Assembly (NCBI GenBank): GCA_041659285.1
Contig: JBAZYO010000019.1
Location: 1-64,000, forward strand
Source of the DNA: Vicinamibacterales bacterium
GTDB taxonomy: Bacteria > Acidobacteriota > Vicinamibacteria > Vicinamibacterales > UBA2999
Direction: 5' to 3'
DNA: 64,000 nt
Shown here: one piece after another, positions 9,743 through 18,806 of the stretch
How positions within the stretch are numbered: position 1 is the stretch's first letter
Layout of the letters: every line of letters starts with the position of its first letter
Made by a program: the position numbers and the translations under genes
The notes under the pieces: generated by a model
What the model was told of the DNA's origin: nothing
The model's input: the letters and a program-made list of their open reading frames with translations, nothing else
The model's database searches: none

Positions 9743-10852
9743 TCACATCAGCCGCGGCACGTCGGTCAGCCACTCGGCGCCGCCCGTCGTCACCACGACG
9801 TCATCTTCGATTCGCACGCCGCCCCAGCCCGGAATGTAGGCGCCGGGTTCCAGCGTGAAAACCATTCCTGCCTCGAGCGGCTCCACCGGGAGCCCGGCTC
9901 GCCGGCGTCCCACCCGAGGGCGTTCGTGCACCTCGAGGCCAAGGCCGTGACCGGTGCCGTGGCTGAAGGCCTCGCCCAGTCCCGCCCGCTCCAGCACCTG
10001 CCGGGCGGCGGCGTCTACTTCGCTGGCCGGGCGTCCAATGCGAACGGCCTCGAAGGCCGCCTGCTGCGCCGCTGCCACGTCGTTCAAAAGTCCTCGTGCC
10101 CTCTCCGAGGCCGGCCCGATCACGATCGTCCGTGACAGGTCCACAGCATACCCGTCGAGCATGCCGCCGAAATCCAGCACCACGAAGTCGCCCGCTTCGA
10201 GCCGACGGTCGCCGCTCCGGTAATGGGGAAAGGCTGAGTTCGGCCCGGACGCGACGATGGTATCAAACGCGGGCTTGTCGAACCCGACCCGCCGCAGTTC
10301 CACCTCGATGGCGGAGGCGACGTCGCGCTCGCGCATTCCCGCTAACGCATTTGGGATTATACACTTAGCGGCTTCCGAGAGTCTTCCGCCGGCGTCCCGG
10401 AGGCGCCCGGCCTCCCAGGAATCCTTCACCACCCGCAGGCTTTCGATCAGTCCGTCGGTCGCTTGCAGCCCCCCGGGGGCGGTCCGCGCCGCCAGGTCGG
10501 CATGTTGCCGGAACGTCATGTGGTCGCCCTCGAAGCCGACCCGGCCGGCGCCGTAGCGGCTGATCGAGGCGGCCAGGGCCTCCTCAAAACTGCCGGCCGC
10601 CGGCACCAGCGTCAGGTCCAGATTGCCGAGGTCGTCCCGTCGATCCGTGGCCGGGCCCAGGTAGCGCCCATCCACGAACAACCGCAATTCGTCCTGCCCC
10701 ACGACCAGCGCGGCGGTCGAGGCGAACAGGCCGGTGAGGTAGGCGATGTTAGGGAGGGACGTGACGAGCAACGCGTCCAGGGAATGGGCGCGGAGGCTAT
10801 CGCGCAGCCGGGCGTGCCGAGCCCGGTGTTGTTCGGCGGGGGCGACGTGCAT
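9743..10852 (-). CDS. Xaa-Pro aminopeptidase/dipeptidase, M24B family
   Basis: 369 residues. An N-terminal creatinase-type domain (about 1-140) precedes a pita-bread metallopeptidase domain. All five expected metal ligands are visible: the two Asp in VLDFGGMLDGYAVDLSRT, His in HGTGHGLGLEVHERP, and the Glu residues in TLEPGAYIPG and GVRIEDDVVV. It would cleave X-Pro peptide bonds in the cytoplasm. The ATG overlaps the stop of the upstream TPR gene by one base (TGATG). It could be named pepP or pepQ; the substrate preference is not decided by sequence. Confidence 0.9.
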   Translation of the reverse strand: MHVAPAEQHRARHARLRDSLRAHSLDALLVTSLPNIAYLTGLFASTAALVVGQDELRLFVDGRYLGPATDRRDDLGNLDLTLVPAAGSFEEALAASISRYGAGRVGFEGDHMTFRQHADLAARTAPGGLQATDGLIESLRVVKDSWEAGRLRDAGGRLSEAAKCIIPNALAGMRERDVASAIEVELRRVGFDKPAFDTIVASGPNSAFPHYRSGDRRLEAGDFVVLDFGGMLDGYAVDLSRTIVIGPASERARGLLNDVAAAQQAAFEAVRIGRPASEVDAAARQVLERAGLGEAFSHGTGHGLGLEVHERPRVGRRRAGLPVEPLEAGMVFTLEPGAYIPGWGGVRIEDDVVVTTGGAEWLTDVPRLM

Positions 10853-11679
10853 CAGGCCCGGTCGTGCTGCCGGCGGTCGGCGACGATCGCCGTCAGCCAG
10901 TGGTCAAGTTCCAGGATGACGGCCGTCTGCCGTCGCGCGGCACGGTGCGCCCTGGCGGCCTTCTCCTCCGCGGCGCGCTGTTCCGTGCGTTCCGCTTCTT
11001 CCGCGGCGCGTTGTGCCGTGCGCGCTCGTTCTTCCGCGGCGCGTTGTTCCGCTCGTTCCCTGAGCTCCCGCTCGACTTCGGCGAAGGTGTCCTGCGCGTG
11101 ATGGGCGAGGTCCACGGCCTCGATTTGGCTGGGGACCACGAATTCGGGTGGGGGCGGAGCCGCCGGACCCGGGAGCGGCTCGGTGTCGCCCAGTCGCTTC
11201 AGCAGGGCCTCGAAGTCGAAGAGGTCTTCGACCTTTACGGGCGACGGCGGCACCAGCACCGGCGCGGGCGCCACCTGTTGGGAGAGCCGTTCGACGGAAT
11301 CTTCGAGGTCGGGGTCGAACTGGGCCAGTTGCAGAGCGCGCTGGTAATGCGCCAGCGCCTGGGCCATGTCCCCGCGCTGCTGATGGATTTCCGCGAGGCC
11401 GCGAATCGCCGGCAGGTTGGTGGGCGCCTGCTGCACGACGGTCGCGAGTTCCACCGCGGCGTCGTCCAACTGCCCCACTTCGAGCAGGGCCCGGCCCAGG
11501 GTTACGCGCGCGGAGAGGTAGCCGGGATGATGGGCGAGGCCAGCCCGGCAGATGCCAATGGCTTCATCGGCGGCACCGGCGCGACGGCACTCTTCCGCCA
11601 GCTGCGCAAAAGCAATCGACGCCGGGTCGGCTTGGACCCGGCGTCGAAGGTCGAGGATTCGTGGATTGTCGGCGGCCAC
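10852..11679 (-). CDS. TPR protein with charged coiled-coil region
   Basis: 275 residues. Three to four TPR-like repeats fill about residues 1-130, then a Pro-rich linker. A striking Arg/Glu/Ala-rich segment follows (about 195-245) in which the unit RAAEE recurs, predicting a long charged helix or coiled coil. No signal peptide is seen, so it is probably cytoplasmic. It lies between the pil-associated lipoproteins and pepP. I do not recognise a specific function; a scaffold linked to pilus assembly is conceivable from context only. Confidence 0.7.
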   Translation of the reverse strand: MAADNPRILDLRRRVQADPASIAFAQLAEECRRAGAADEAIGICRAGLAHHPGYLSARVTLGRALLEVGQLDDAAVELATVVQQAPTNLPAIRGLAEIHQQRGDMAQALAHYQRALQLAQFDPDLEDSVERLSQQVAPAPVLVPPSPVKVEDLFDFEALLKRLGDTEPLPGPAAPPPPEFVVPSQIEAVDLAHHAQDTFAEVERELRERAEQRAAEERARTAQRAAEEAERTEQRAAEEKAARAHRAARRQTAVILELDHWLTAIVADRRQHDRA

Positions 11680-11688
11680 GATCCGAGT

Positions 11689-12972
11689 TTACGGTGAAAC
11701 TATGACGGACACCGATTTTGTCGCGGTTCGACCAAGGCTGTCTGTCACCGTCACGCTGGCCACAACCGTACCGCTGCCTCCGTAGGTGTGCGTCTGGCTC
11801 GAGCGCGTCACCGTTTCCTCCGTGCCGTCGCCGTAGTTGAACTTGTAGCTCACGATCGTGGCGCCGGTGCCGGGCAAGCTCGCGCTGGCGTCGAATGCGA
11901 CCGTCTGGCCGGCGCGTGGTGTGGCGGGCAGGAAGGTCAGCACCGCCGTCGGCGCCGAGCCGGCCGCACCGACAACCAGCGATTGGGCCGCCTGGCCGAC
12001 TGAGCCGATCTCGTCGGTGACCGTCAGTGCGATCTGATAGGTCCCGATGCCACTGAACCGATGCGCCACAGAGATTCCACTCGACGAGGTTCCATCCCCG
12101 AAATTCCATCCGTAGTTGACAATCTTCCGTCCGGTTCCGGCAGCCGGCTGAGACTCTTCAGCCGTGAAGAAGACGTCCTGGTTAACCCCGGCAGGCGTCG
12201 GTGAGATGCGCATCACCGCCGTCGGCGGGGCGGCGGCAGCCACGGCCAGCGCCTGGCTTGAGGTTCCCGTCAAGCCGCGCGCATCAGCAACCGACAGGAC
12301 AACGTTGAACGTGCCGGCGGAACGATAGGTATGGGTTGTGTTGATACCGGCGCCACTGGTGCCGTCACCGAAGACCCACGAATAGGTGCACCGGGCGCCG
12401 CAGGCGACCCCTTCATCGGTGCTGGTTGAGGCATCAAAGTTCAACGCCACGTTGGTCGTGACCGGCGTGGGCGTCACGACGAAGGCCGCAACTGGGGCGC
12501 CGTTCGGGGGAAGGATGACCCCCGGAGGGATCACGTTGATGTCCACCTCATGGCTAACCTCGCCACGGAAGTCGCCGCCGACGGGACTGATCGCGATTGT
12601 GACCCTCGTGCCGGTGCCGACGGACTCCGCCGGCCGGGCCGGCGAGGTGTAGACGAATACGGCCGTGCCGTCGCTGCCGGTCCTGAGGCTCTTCGGTGCC
12701 AAAGTGCCAAAGTCGATCGCGACTCCATCGACGAACATTTGCGCGCGCAGATCCAATCCCGATATCGGCCTGCCGTCGGGACCCTTGACCGTCGCCGTGA
12801 TCCTTGACGTCGAGTTGTCCTGCAGGATGCTGTCCGGCTGCGCCAGCAGGTTGATGGACGTGGCCATCGTGGACGGGCCCGCCAGGCTGGGCGGCTCCAC
12901 GTCCTTGACGGTGCAGCCGGCGAGCAGCGTGAGGGCGAGGGCGCCCGTTGCGGTGACGAATGAAGTTCGCAT
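11689..12972 (-). CDS. Lipoprotein with Ig-like and three PKD domains
   Basis: 427 residues with lipobox LLAGC (Cys20). After the signal comes an invasin-like Ig domain (about 40-150), then three PKD domains (about 165-250, 255-340, 345-427). Each PKD repeat shows the family hallmark: YSWVFGDGTS, YGWNFGDGTS and YKFNYGDGTE, with HTY or AHRFSG further on. Such proteins are surface or periplasmic adhesion or scaffold modules. It lies 24 bp after the pilQ-linked gene 12997-13641, so an association with the pilus or outer-membrane complex is plausible but not shown. Confidence 0.82.
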   Translation of the reverse strand: MRTSFVTATGALALTLLAGCTVKDVEPPSLAGPSTMATSINLLAQPDSILQDNSTSRITATVKGPDGRPISGLDLRAQMFVDGVAIDFGTLAPKSLRTGSDGTAVFVYTSPARPAESVGTGTRVTIAISPVGGDFRGEVSHEVDINVIPPGVILPPNGAPVAAFVVTPTPVTTNVALNFDASTSTDEGVACGARCTYSWVFGDGTSGAGINTTHTYRSAGTFNVVLSVADARGLTGTSSQALAVAAAAPPTAVMRISPTPAGVNQDVFFTAEESQPAAGTGRKIVNYGWNFGDGTSSSGISVAHRFSGIGTYQIALTVTDEIGSVGQAAQSLVVGAAGSAPTAVLTFLPATPRAGQTVAFDASASLPGTGATIVSYKFNYGDGTEETVTRSSQTHTYGGSGTVVASVTVTDSLGRTATKSVSVIVSP

Positions 12973-12996
12973 GATGTCAGTACCTGTCGCTCTCGA

Positions 12997-13641
12997 TTAC
13001 GGCTCGTCGCCGAAGTCGCCGAACTGCACGTCAATCGTGCCGCTCACGGAGACGTCGTTGCCGGCCTGGTCGTGGCCGTAGAACGTGACCTCGGCAATCA
13101 CTGAGATGAAGCGCAGGCCGCCGCCGTCAATCAGGTTCCGCAGGGGCGGCTCCGATTTCGACTGGTGGCGGACCAGGTCGAAGTTGATCGCCGCCGACGA
13201 GCCAATCGGGATGGTCGCCGTGGTGCCGCCGTCGAAGCCGAACGGCACGTCGATGCCCTCCCGGTTCTGGCCGTCGGTGCGGCGGAACCGGACGCGGTAG
13301 CGATTGATCGTGATGGAGTTGATGGCGCTGGGCGCAGTGGTGCTCAGCGCGTTCTTCATCGCAGCGCTGATGGTCGCCTGGCCGAGATCGTTGAAGATGG
13401 TTGGGCTCTTCACCGTGACACCGCCGACGATCACGTCAACGAGAGTCTGCACGTCTGAGAGTAGGCTCGAGGTGAAAGTGCTGGCAGTGGCGCTGCCGCG
13501 CGCCCCGGTGACGCTCTCCATGACGAGGAACGACGGGCCGCTGCCGGTGCGGGCCAGGTCGGCGCACGAGGCGGCCGACAGCACGCTGACGGCCACCGCC
13601 AGTGCTCCAGTCGCGTAACGAACAAGCTGAGGTGTTCTCAT
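12997..13641 (-). CDS. Exported protein of unknown function encoded directly after pilQ
   Basis: 214 residues. It has a signal peptide (hydrophobic about 8-25) ending in SAASCAD, a weak lipobox, so it could be a lipoprotein or a normal secreted protein. The mature part is predicted beta-rich, with NSITINRYRVRFRRTDGQNR and a C-terminal segment ending FGDFGDEP. No family is recognised. It starts 5 bp after the pilQ stop and is followed 24 bp later by the PKD lipoprotein, so all three are likely co-transcribed. Confidence 0.7.
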   Translation of the reverse strand: MRTPQLVRYATGALAVAVSVLSAASCADLARTGSGPSFLVMESVTGARGSATASTFTSSLLSDVQTLVDVIVGGVTVKSPTIFNDLGQATISAAMKNALSTTAPSAINSITINRYRVRFRRTDGQNREGIDVPFGFDGGTTATIPIGSSAAINFDLVRHQSKSEPPLRNLIDGGGLRFISVIAEVTFYGHDQAGNDVSVSGTIDVQFGDFGDEP

Positions 13642-13646
13642 ATGCC

Positions 13647-15979
13647 CTACTTCAGGATCTTGGGAGTGATGAAGATCAGGAGCTCGTCCTGAAGCTCCGA
13701 CTTGTTGTCGTTCTTGAACAACCAGCCAAGTAGTGGAATTCGATGAAGGAAGGGCGTCCGGCTGTTGGTCGACGACTCGAGGCTGTTGTAGATGCCCGCG
13801 ATGACAGTGGTGTCGCCGTCCGGTACCAGCACCGTGGTGACCGCGCGCTGCGTGTCGATGGCCGGGACTGGCTGGGCGGCGGAGGTTTCGGAGTAGTCAG
13901 GCTGCGCCTTCTCCACGAAGATGCGCATGATGATGGTGTTCGATGCCGTAATCTGCGGCGTCACCTTGAGGGTCAACGCGGCATCCTTGAAAGTCACAGT
14001 AACGGTGTTATTCGAGACCGTCTGGATGGGAATCTGCGAACCCTGGGTGATTTCCGCTTCGACGTTGTTCTGCGTCGACACCCGCGGGCTTGAGACAATC
14101 CGGAGCTTTCCAGAGTTCTCCAACGCCCGCAACTGCACGTTGAGGTCAAGTGCGCCGTTGATTGAACCGAGCACCAGCCCCAGTGCCGAAGGAGCCGCCG
14201 GGTTGGTCGCACCGGTTTGACCGGTCAGCACCCCGCTACTTGGGAACGCCAGGCCCGTGCTCGTCCCGACGGACGGGTCGACGCGGCCGCCGAACCCCCA
14301 GGAGATGCCAAGTTGCTGGGCAAAGTTCCGCGTGACCGTGATAATCCGCGCCTCGATCTCCACCTGCGGCTGCGGACGGTCGAGTGCCACGAGCAACTCG
14401 CTGGCGGCCTGCAGGCGGTCGGCGAGGTCACGGATGATGAGCGTGTTGGTGCGGCTGTCGATCTGGACGTCGCCACGCGACGACAGCGTGCTCTTGGTGA
14501 TGATCGGCACCAGGTCGGCGGCCTTGGCGTAGCTCAGCGGCCGCGTGATGATGCGCAGTTCGCCGGCCAGCGCCGTCGCGTCCGCCAGCTTCTTGCGCTC
14601 CTCGTTTTCCTGCGCCAGCACGTTGAGCGGCACGATGCGGACGATGGTGCCGTCCACGCTGTAGCCGAGCTTGTTGGCGCGCAGGATGATGTCGAGCGCC
14701 TGGTCCCACGGCACGTCGCGCAGCGCCACGTCCACCGACCCCGTGATCGACGGGTCAATCACGATGTTCAGGCCGCTGATGTCGGCGAAGGTGCGCAGCA
14801 CCGCGCGCAGGTCGGCGCCCTGGAAGTCGAGCGTCACGGGATCGCCCGTGAATGTGCGCTGGCCCTGCGAGTTAGTGGTGGGCTGCAGGGTGTTGTTCAC
14901 GGCCGCGGGTGCGGCAGCCTGCGCCGGCGCCGCCGCTGACAACGCGGCCAGTGAAGGCTGTGACTGCGCCGTCGCAGGTTGAATCACGTCCGCGACCTCG
15001 CGGGTGATCACCTGCGCGGGGGGGCGTGGCACTTCATCGACGATCGCCACCGGTGCGGAAACCGGAGCCGGGGGCGCGGTGGGCGTGACCAATGCCGCGG
15101 ACGCTTCGACCGCGCGATTGAAGAGCACGCGAATCTCCTCCCCCACCGTTTCGATCGTGTACGGAATCCTGCGCGCCAGGTCGATCACGACGCGCGTGAT
15201 CAACGGGTCGCGGCTGTTGGTCGCCACGCGCACGCGCTCGATGCCGGCGGTGTTGACGTTGGTCACCGCCGCGGCGCGGCCGGCCGACACGCCCTGGAAG
15301 TCGAGCAGCACGCGCGGCGGCAGGTCGCGCGCCTCGTCAACCGAGGACGCCACCAGCGGTCCGTTGCCGGACAGCGTGATGGCATAGCCGTTCGGCAGTT
15401 CCCCCGCCTTGACGGCGCGCAACTCCGTGGCCGGTGCCCTGGTTGCCGCGACGCGCACCGACGCCTTGGGCTCGGTGAGAAGGGCGGCAACCGGGCGAAC
15501 CAGCTGCAGCGACTTGGCACCCGCCACACCTGACGCACCCGATGCACCCGCATCCCGGTCCACCTCCACCAGGATCATGTTTCGCGAGCTGCGCACGCGA
15601 TGCTTCGCCGCGCGATCGAGACTCACGCGGATGCGCGCCACCGGGGCGCCGTCGGGAGCGCTGGCGCCCTCGATGGTGACACCCGCCACCGGGGCGAGCA
15701 TCGCCGCGATTGGCTTGCCGTTGAGGCCGCCGGCATTGACGTTCCGCAGGTCAACGAGGACCGTCAGCGGATCGGCTGGCTGGTGAGGTACGCCACCGGC
15801 TCGCTGGCTTCGATCAGCACCGTGCTGACCGCGCCGTCGAGCCGCGACGAGATGGAACGTAGGGCTGGGGTTTCGGCGCCGGTCCCGCTATAGGGGTTCG
15901 TGCCGCTGGCCGCCAACGTGACGGCCAGGGCTGCGGCCATTGGCGCAGCCATTACCAGTCGAGGAATGCGACCGTGCAT
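13647..15979 (-). CDS. pilQ: Type IV pilus secretin PilQ, interrupted by an apparent frameshift
   Basis: PilQ forms the outer-membrane ring through which pili pass. The 5' part (15979 to 15764) encodes a signal peptide and the start of an AMIN domain ending EPVAYLTSQP before a TGA. The AMIN domain resumes in another frame as ADPLTVLVDLRNVNAGG and continues without stops to 13647. A second AMIN-like segment, an STN/N1 domain (VTLDFQGADLRAVLRTFADI), secretin N-domains and the secretin core ending ELLIFITPKIL follow. Restoring one base near 15770-15790 would give about 777 residues. The ATG overlaps the pilP TGA by one base. Whether this is an assembly error, a real mutation or recoding cannot be decided here. 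Confidence 0.9.
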
Positions 15980-16503
15980 CACTTGACCTCATCTCCACCG
16001 CGCAGGAACTTGCGCACTTCGCGCTGCTTGTCGAGCGACAGCGGATCGTTTACTTCTTGCAGAATTACCACCGCTTGCGCGGTTACCGTTCGCACCACAC
16101 CGTCGAACAACTTGTCGCCGGCCCGAATCGTGTAGATCTTGCCGTCGGGTCCGGCCACCATCGCGAGCCAGGTCCCGCGGCTCTGGACGATGCCCTTGAC
16201 CGAGATCGACGCGGTCTCGAGACCGGGGACGCCCTCGGGCCGCTTGGCCGAGGCATTGGGGCCGCGCAGCGCGTCGGTGCCGCGGTTGACCAGGTTCAGG
16301 AACGGGTCGCGGCGGCCCTCCGGGTTGTACTGGAAGTTCGGCGGCGGCGACGGCAGCTGCGGCTTGGGCGGCGCCTGCGCCGCGGCCGGCGGCGGGGCTG
16401 GAGCGGCGGGAGCAGCGGGAGCAGCGGGCGCTTGCGCGCGGGCCACGCCGGCGCCGGCACACACCAGCAGGGCGGCCACGATGGAGCGGCGGGCGATGCG
16501 CAT
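15979..16503 (-). CDS. pilP: Type IV pilus assembly lipoprotein-like PilP
   Basis: 174 residues. It has an N-terminal signal or anchor (about 5-23), then a long Ala/Pro-rich linker (about 24-55). The PilP domain contains YNPEGRRDPF, the hallmark of the family, and GVPGLETASISVKGIVQSRG. PilP bridges the inner-membrane PilNO complex to PilQ. The signal peptide ends in an Ala-rich stretch without an obvious lipobox Cys in the right place, so lipidation is uncertain. Start and stop overlap pilO and pilQ by one base each. Confidence 0.9.
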   Translation of the reverse strand: MRIARRSIVAALLVCAGAGVARAQAPAAPAAPAAPAPPPAAAQAPPKPQLPSPPPNFQYNPEGRRDPFLNLVNRGTDALRGPNASAKRPEGVPGLETASISVKGIVQSRGTWLAMVAGPDGKIYTIRAGDKLFDGVVRTVTAQAVVILQEVNDPLSLDKQREVRKFLRGGDEVK

Positions 16504-17126
16504 CACGATTTCGCCGGCGCCTTCTTCGCCGGAGCCTTCTTGCCCTTGGCGGCGTCGGCCGCGCCCTGCTCGACCAGCACGAAGGTGGTCGCGGTGCAGG
16601 CGATGCTCATGGTCGCGCCGGGCGTCGGCGTTTCCTTCTGCGTCGCGGTGAGCCCGCCAATGTTGATGATGCGCGGGAACTTGCTGACGCGGTCGAGGAA
16701 CAGCCCGAGGTTGTGGTAGTTGCCTTCGAGCTGCAGGCTGATCGGCCACTCGGCGTGCATCTCTTTCACGCTGATCGCCTGCGGGCGGAAGCCGAGGATG
16801 ACGAGGTTCGACTGCACCGCCAGCGTCTGCACGCGCCGCAGCAGGTCGCCGGCATCGCGCTCGTCGGGCAGGATCGGCTTGAGGCTTTCGAGCCGCGCTT
16901 CGAGCTCGGTGACCTGGGCGCGGAACTCCGGGAGTTGGCGCGCCGTCGCCTGCCCCTTGCTGATGCGGCCGCGGATGGTGCTCAACTCGCGCGCCTGCGT
17001 GGAGATGATCGCCTGCCGCGGCATTTCATAGAAGTAGTAGAACGCGCCGGCGCCGGCGATCGAGATCGCCACGAACAGCCCGAGTTGCGCATGCCACGGC
17101 AATTTGCCGAGCGAGAAGCTAGCCAC
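16503..17126 (-). CDS. pilO: Type IV pilus inner-membrane protein PilO
   Basis: 207 residues with one membrane helix (about 14-31), a coiled-coil segment (about 40-90, TQARELSTIRGRISKGQATA) and a ferredoxin-like periplasmic domain containing ISLQLEGNYHNLGLFLDRVS, typical of PilO. The C-terminus is Lys/Ala-rich (KGKKAPAKKAPAKS), which is unusual. It pairs with PilN in the alignment complex. It overlaps pilN by 8 bp. Confidence 0.92.
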   Translation of the reverse strand: MASFSLGKLPWHAQLGLFVAISIAGAGAFYYFYEMPRQAIISTQARELSTIRGRISKGQATARQLPEFRAQVTELEARLESLKPILPDERDAGDLLRRVQTLAVQSNLVILGFRPQAISVKEMHAEWPISLQLEGNYHNLGLFLDRVSKFPRIINIGGLTATQKETPTPGATMSIACTATTFVLVEQGAADAAKGKKAPAKKAPAKS

Positions 17127-17745
17127 GCTTGCCTCCCCTGCCGCCCTTGGTGGCGCCGGCCGGCACCGGGTCGATGCCCGCCATCTGGAACGTGCCGCGA
17201 ATAGTGAACTGGATCAGGTCGGGCGTCGTCTTGCCGTCGCCGGCGACCACCGCGCTGTCAACAATCTCCACCGGCCGCGCGAAGTAACGCGAGGCCTCGA
17301 GGTTGCCGACGAAGTCCGACAGCGAGGTCAGCGTCAGGCACCGGCCCTGGAGCGTCAGCGTGTAGCCGTCCTGTTTCAGGCTGGTGAGCCACGTCATGTC
17401 CGGCAGCGCGCGGCTGACCTGGTCGACCATGTGCACCGGGGCGTTCTGTCCCTTGCGCAGTTCGTCGATCAGGGCGACGCGCTGTTCCAGCTGCGCCTTG
17501 CGGGCCTCGAACGCCTGGACCTGCTTCAGGATCTCGGCGAGGCGGGTCTCTTCGCGCTTCGCCGCCGCCACTTCGCGGACCACCTGGGCTTCCTGCTGCC
17601 CAATCGCCCAGTAGCGCCAGCCCACGCCGACCAAGGTCAGCACGATCAGCAGGCTGCCGATGACGGTGATCTTCTGGCCCGCCTGGAAGCCCTTGCTGAC
17701 GGCCTTGACGCTGCGGCGCTCGGAGAGGAGGTTGATCCGAATCAT
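17119..17745 (-). CDS. pilN: Type IV pilus inner-membrane protein PilN
   Basis: 208 residues. The cytoplasmic N-terminus MIRINLLSERR matches the conserved peptide that docks into PilM. It is followed by a membrane helix (about 27-45), a coiled coil and a periplasmic domain. The start overlaps the pilM stop (ATGA). A Gly/Lys/Arg-rich tail ends the protein. Confidence 0.93.
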   Translation of the reverse strand: MIRINLLSERRSVKAVSKGFQAGQKITVIGSLLIVLTLVGVGWRYWAIGQQEAQVVREVAAAKREETRLAEILKQVQAFEARKAQLEQRVALIDELRKGQNAPVHMVDQVSRALPDMTWLTSLKQDGYTLTLQGRCLTLTSLSDFVGNLEASRYFARPVEIVDSAVVAGDGKTTPDLIQFTIRGTFQMAGIDPVPAGATKGGRGGKRG

Positions 17746-18806
17746 CGGTCCGTCACCTTCCGCAAGGCGAGGCCCAGGGCCACCGCCGCGACCGGCCCAA
17801 GGTCGTCGGCGCTGTCAATCCCGAGCTTCTTCGCGTCGAAACCGACCTGGCGGAACGGATCGAATCGCTCCACCTCGGTATTGAAGCGCTCGCGCAGCGA
17901 CTCGGCGAAGCCTTCGACGCGCGAGGCGCCGCCGCACAGCATGATCCGGTCGATGCGATCACTCGACGCCGTCGCCTTGAAGAAGTCGAACGTCTTCTCG
18001 ACTTCCAGCAGCACGTTGTCGGTCATGGCGCGGAGCACGGCGCGGGCGTCCTCGAAGGTGGCGCCCTCGACGTCCTGCCCTTTCTTCAGCTGCTCCGCTG
18101 CGTCGTAGGGCAGGTTCAGTTCCTTTTGCACCGCCTCGGTGAAGGCGTTGCCGCCCATCGAGACGTCGCGGGTGAACACCGACTGTGAGCCGGTCAGGAT
18201 GTTGATATTGATGGCGCTGGCGCCGGCATTGAGGATGGCCACCACCGCAGTCGGCTCGAAGCCGTAGTTGGCCTCGAAGGCGTTCTGCAGGGCGAACACG
18301 TCGACGTCCACGATCACCGGGGTGCGGCCAGCCTGGGCGATGACGTTGGTATAGTCCGCGATCTTGTCTTTCTTCGCGGCCACCAGCAGCACTTCCATGC
18401 TGCCCTGGCTGTTCTGGCCGGTGCCCGGGTCGAGGATCTCGTAGTCGAGGTTCACGTCCTGGATGTCGAAGGGGATGTACTGCTCGGCTTCCCAGTAGAT
18501 CGACTCCGACAGCTCCGACTCGGTCATCGCCGGCAGCGTGATCTTCTTGACGATCACCGAGTTGCCCGACAACGAGGCGACGACGTCCTTGGCCTTGAAC
18601 CGCTTGTTGGCGAACAGGCGCCGCACCGCATCCGCGACCGCGCCGCCATCGATGATGGCGCCGTCGACAATGCTGTCGGGCGGCACCGGCTCGACGCCAA
18701 TGGCCGAGACGCGATACCCCTTGCCTGCCGGCTTGAGCTCTATGGCCTTGACGGAACTCGACCCGATGTCGAGACCCACGAGGCTCTTTGGGCGACGAAA
18801 CAGCAC
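17742..18806 (-). CDS. pilM: Type IV pilus actin-like ATPase PilM
   Basis: 354 residues beginning at GTG, with a GGAGA ribosome site 7 bases upstream. The actin-fold phosphate loop VGLDIGSSSVKAIEL is at the N-terminus, and LCGGASRVEGFAESL gives the second nucleotide-binding region. PilM is the cytoplasmic platform that binds PilN. It is the first gene of pilMNOPQ; the regulatory gap shared with rplM lies upstream. Confidence 0.95.
   Translation of the reverse strand: MLFRRPKSLVGLDIGSSSVKAIELKPAGKGYRVSAIGVEPVPPDSIVDGAIIDGGAVADAVRRLFANKRFKAKDVVASLSGNSVIVKKITLPAMTESELSESIYWEAEQYIPFDIQDVNLDYEILDPGTGQNSQGSMEVLLVAAKKDKIADYTNVIAQAGRTPVIVDVDVFALQNAFEANYGFEPTAVVAILNAGASAININILTGSQSVFTRDVSMGGNAFTEAVQKELNLPYDAAEQLKKGQDVEGATFEDARAVLRAMTDNVLLEVEKTFDFFKATASSDRIDRIMLCGGASRVEGFAESLRERFNTEVERFDPFRQVGFDAKKLGIDSADDLGPVAAVALGLALRKVTDR

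Noticed and set aside
10356..10361. TATAAT on the minus strand followed closely by an ATG-like triplet
   Set aside because: It is codons in the middle of the aminopeptidase domain; the downstream ATG is out of frame and no gene starts there.
13647..15979. Programmed ribosomal frameshift in pilQ
   Set aside because: No canonical slippery heptamer or downstream stimulatory structure is evident; kept only as a remote option.
15764..15982. A separate small exported protein upstream of pilQ
   Set aside because: Its C-terminal residues are the first strands of an AMIN domain that continues in the next frame, so it is the 5' end of pilQ.
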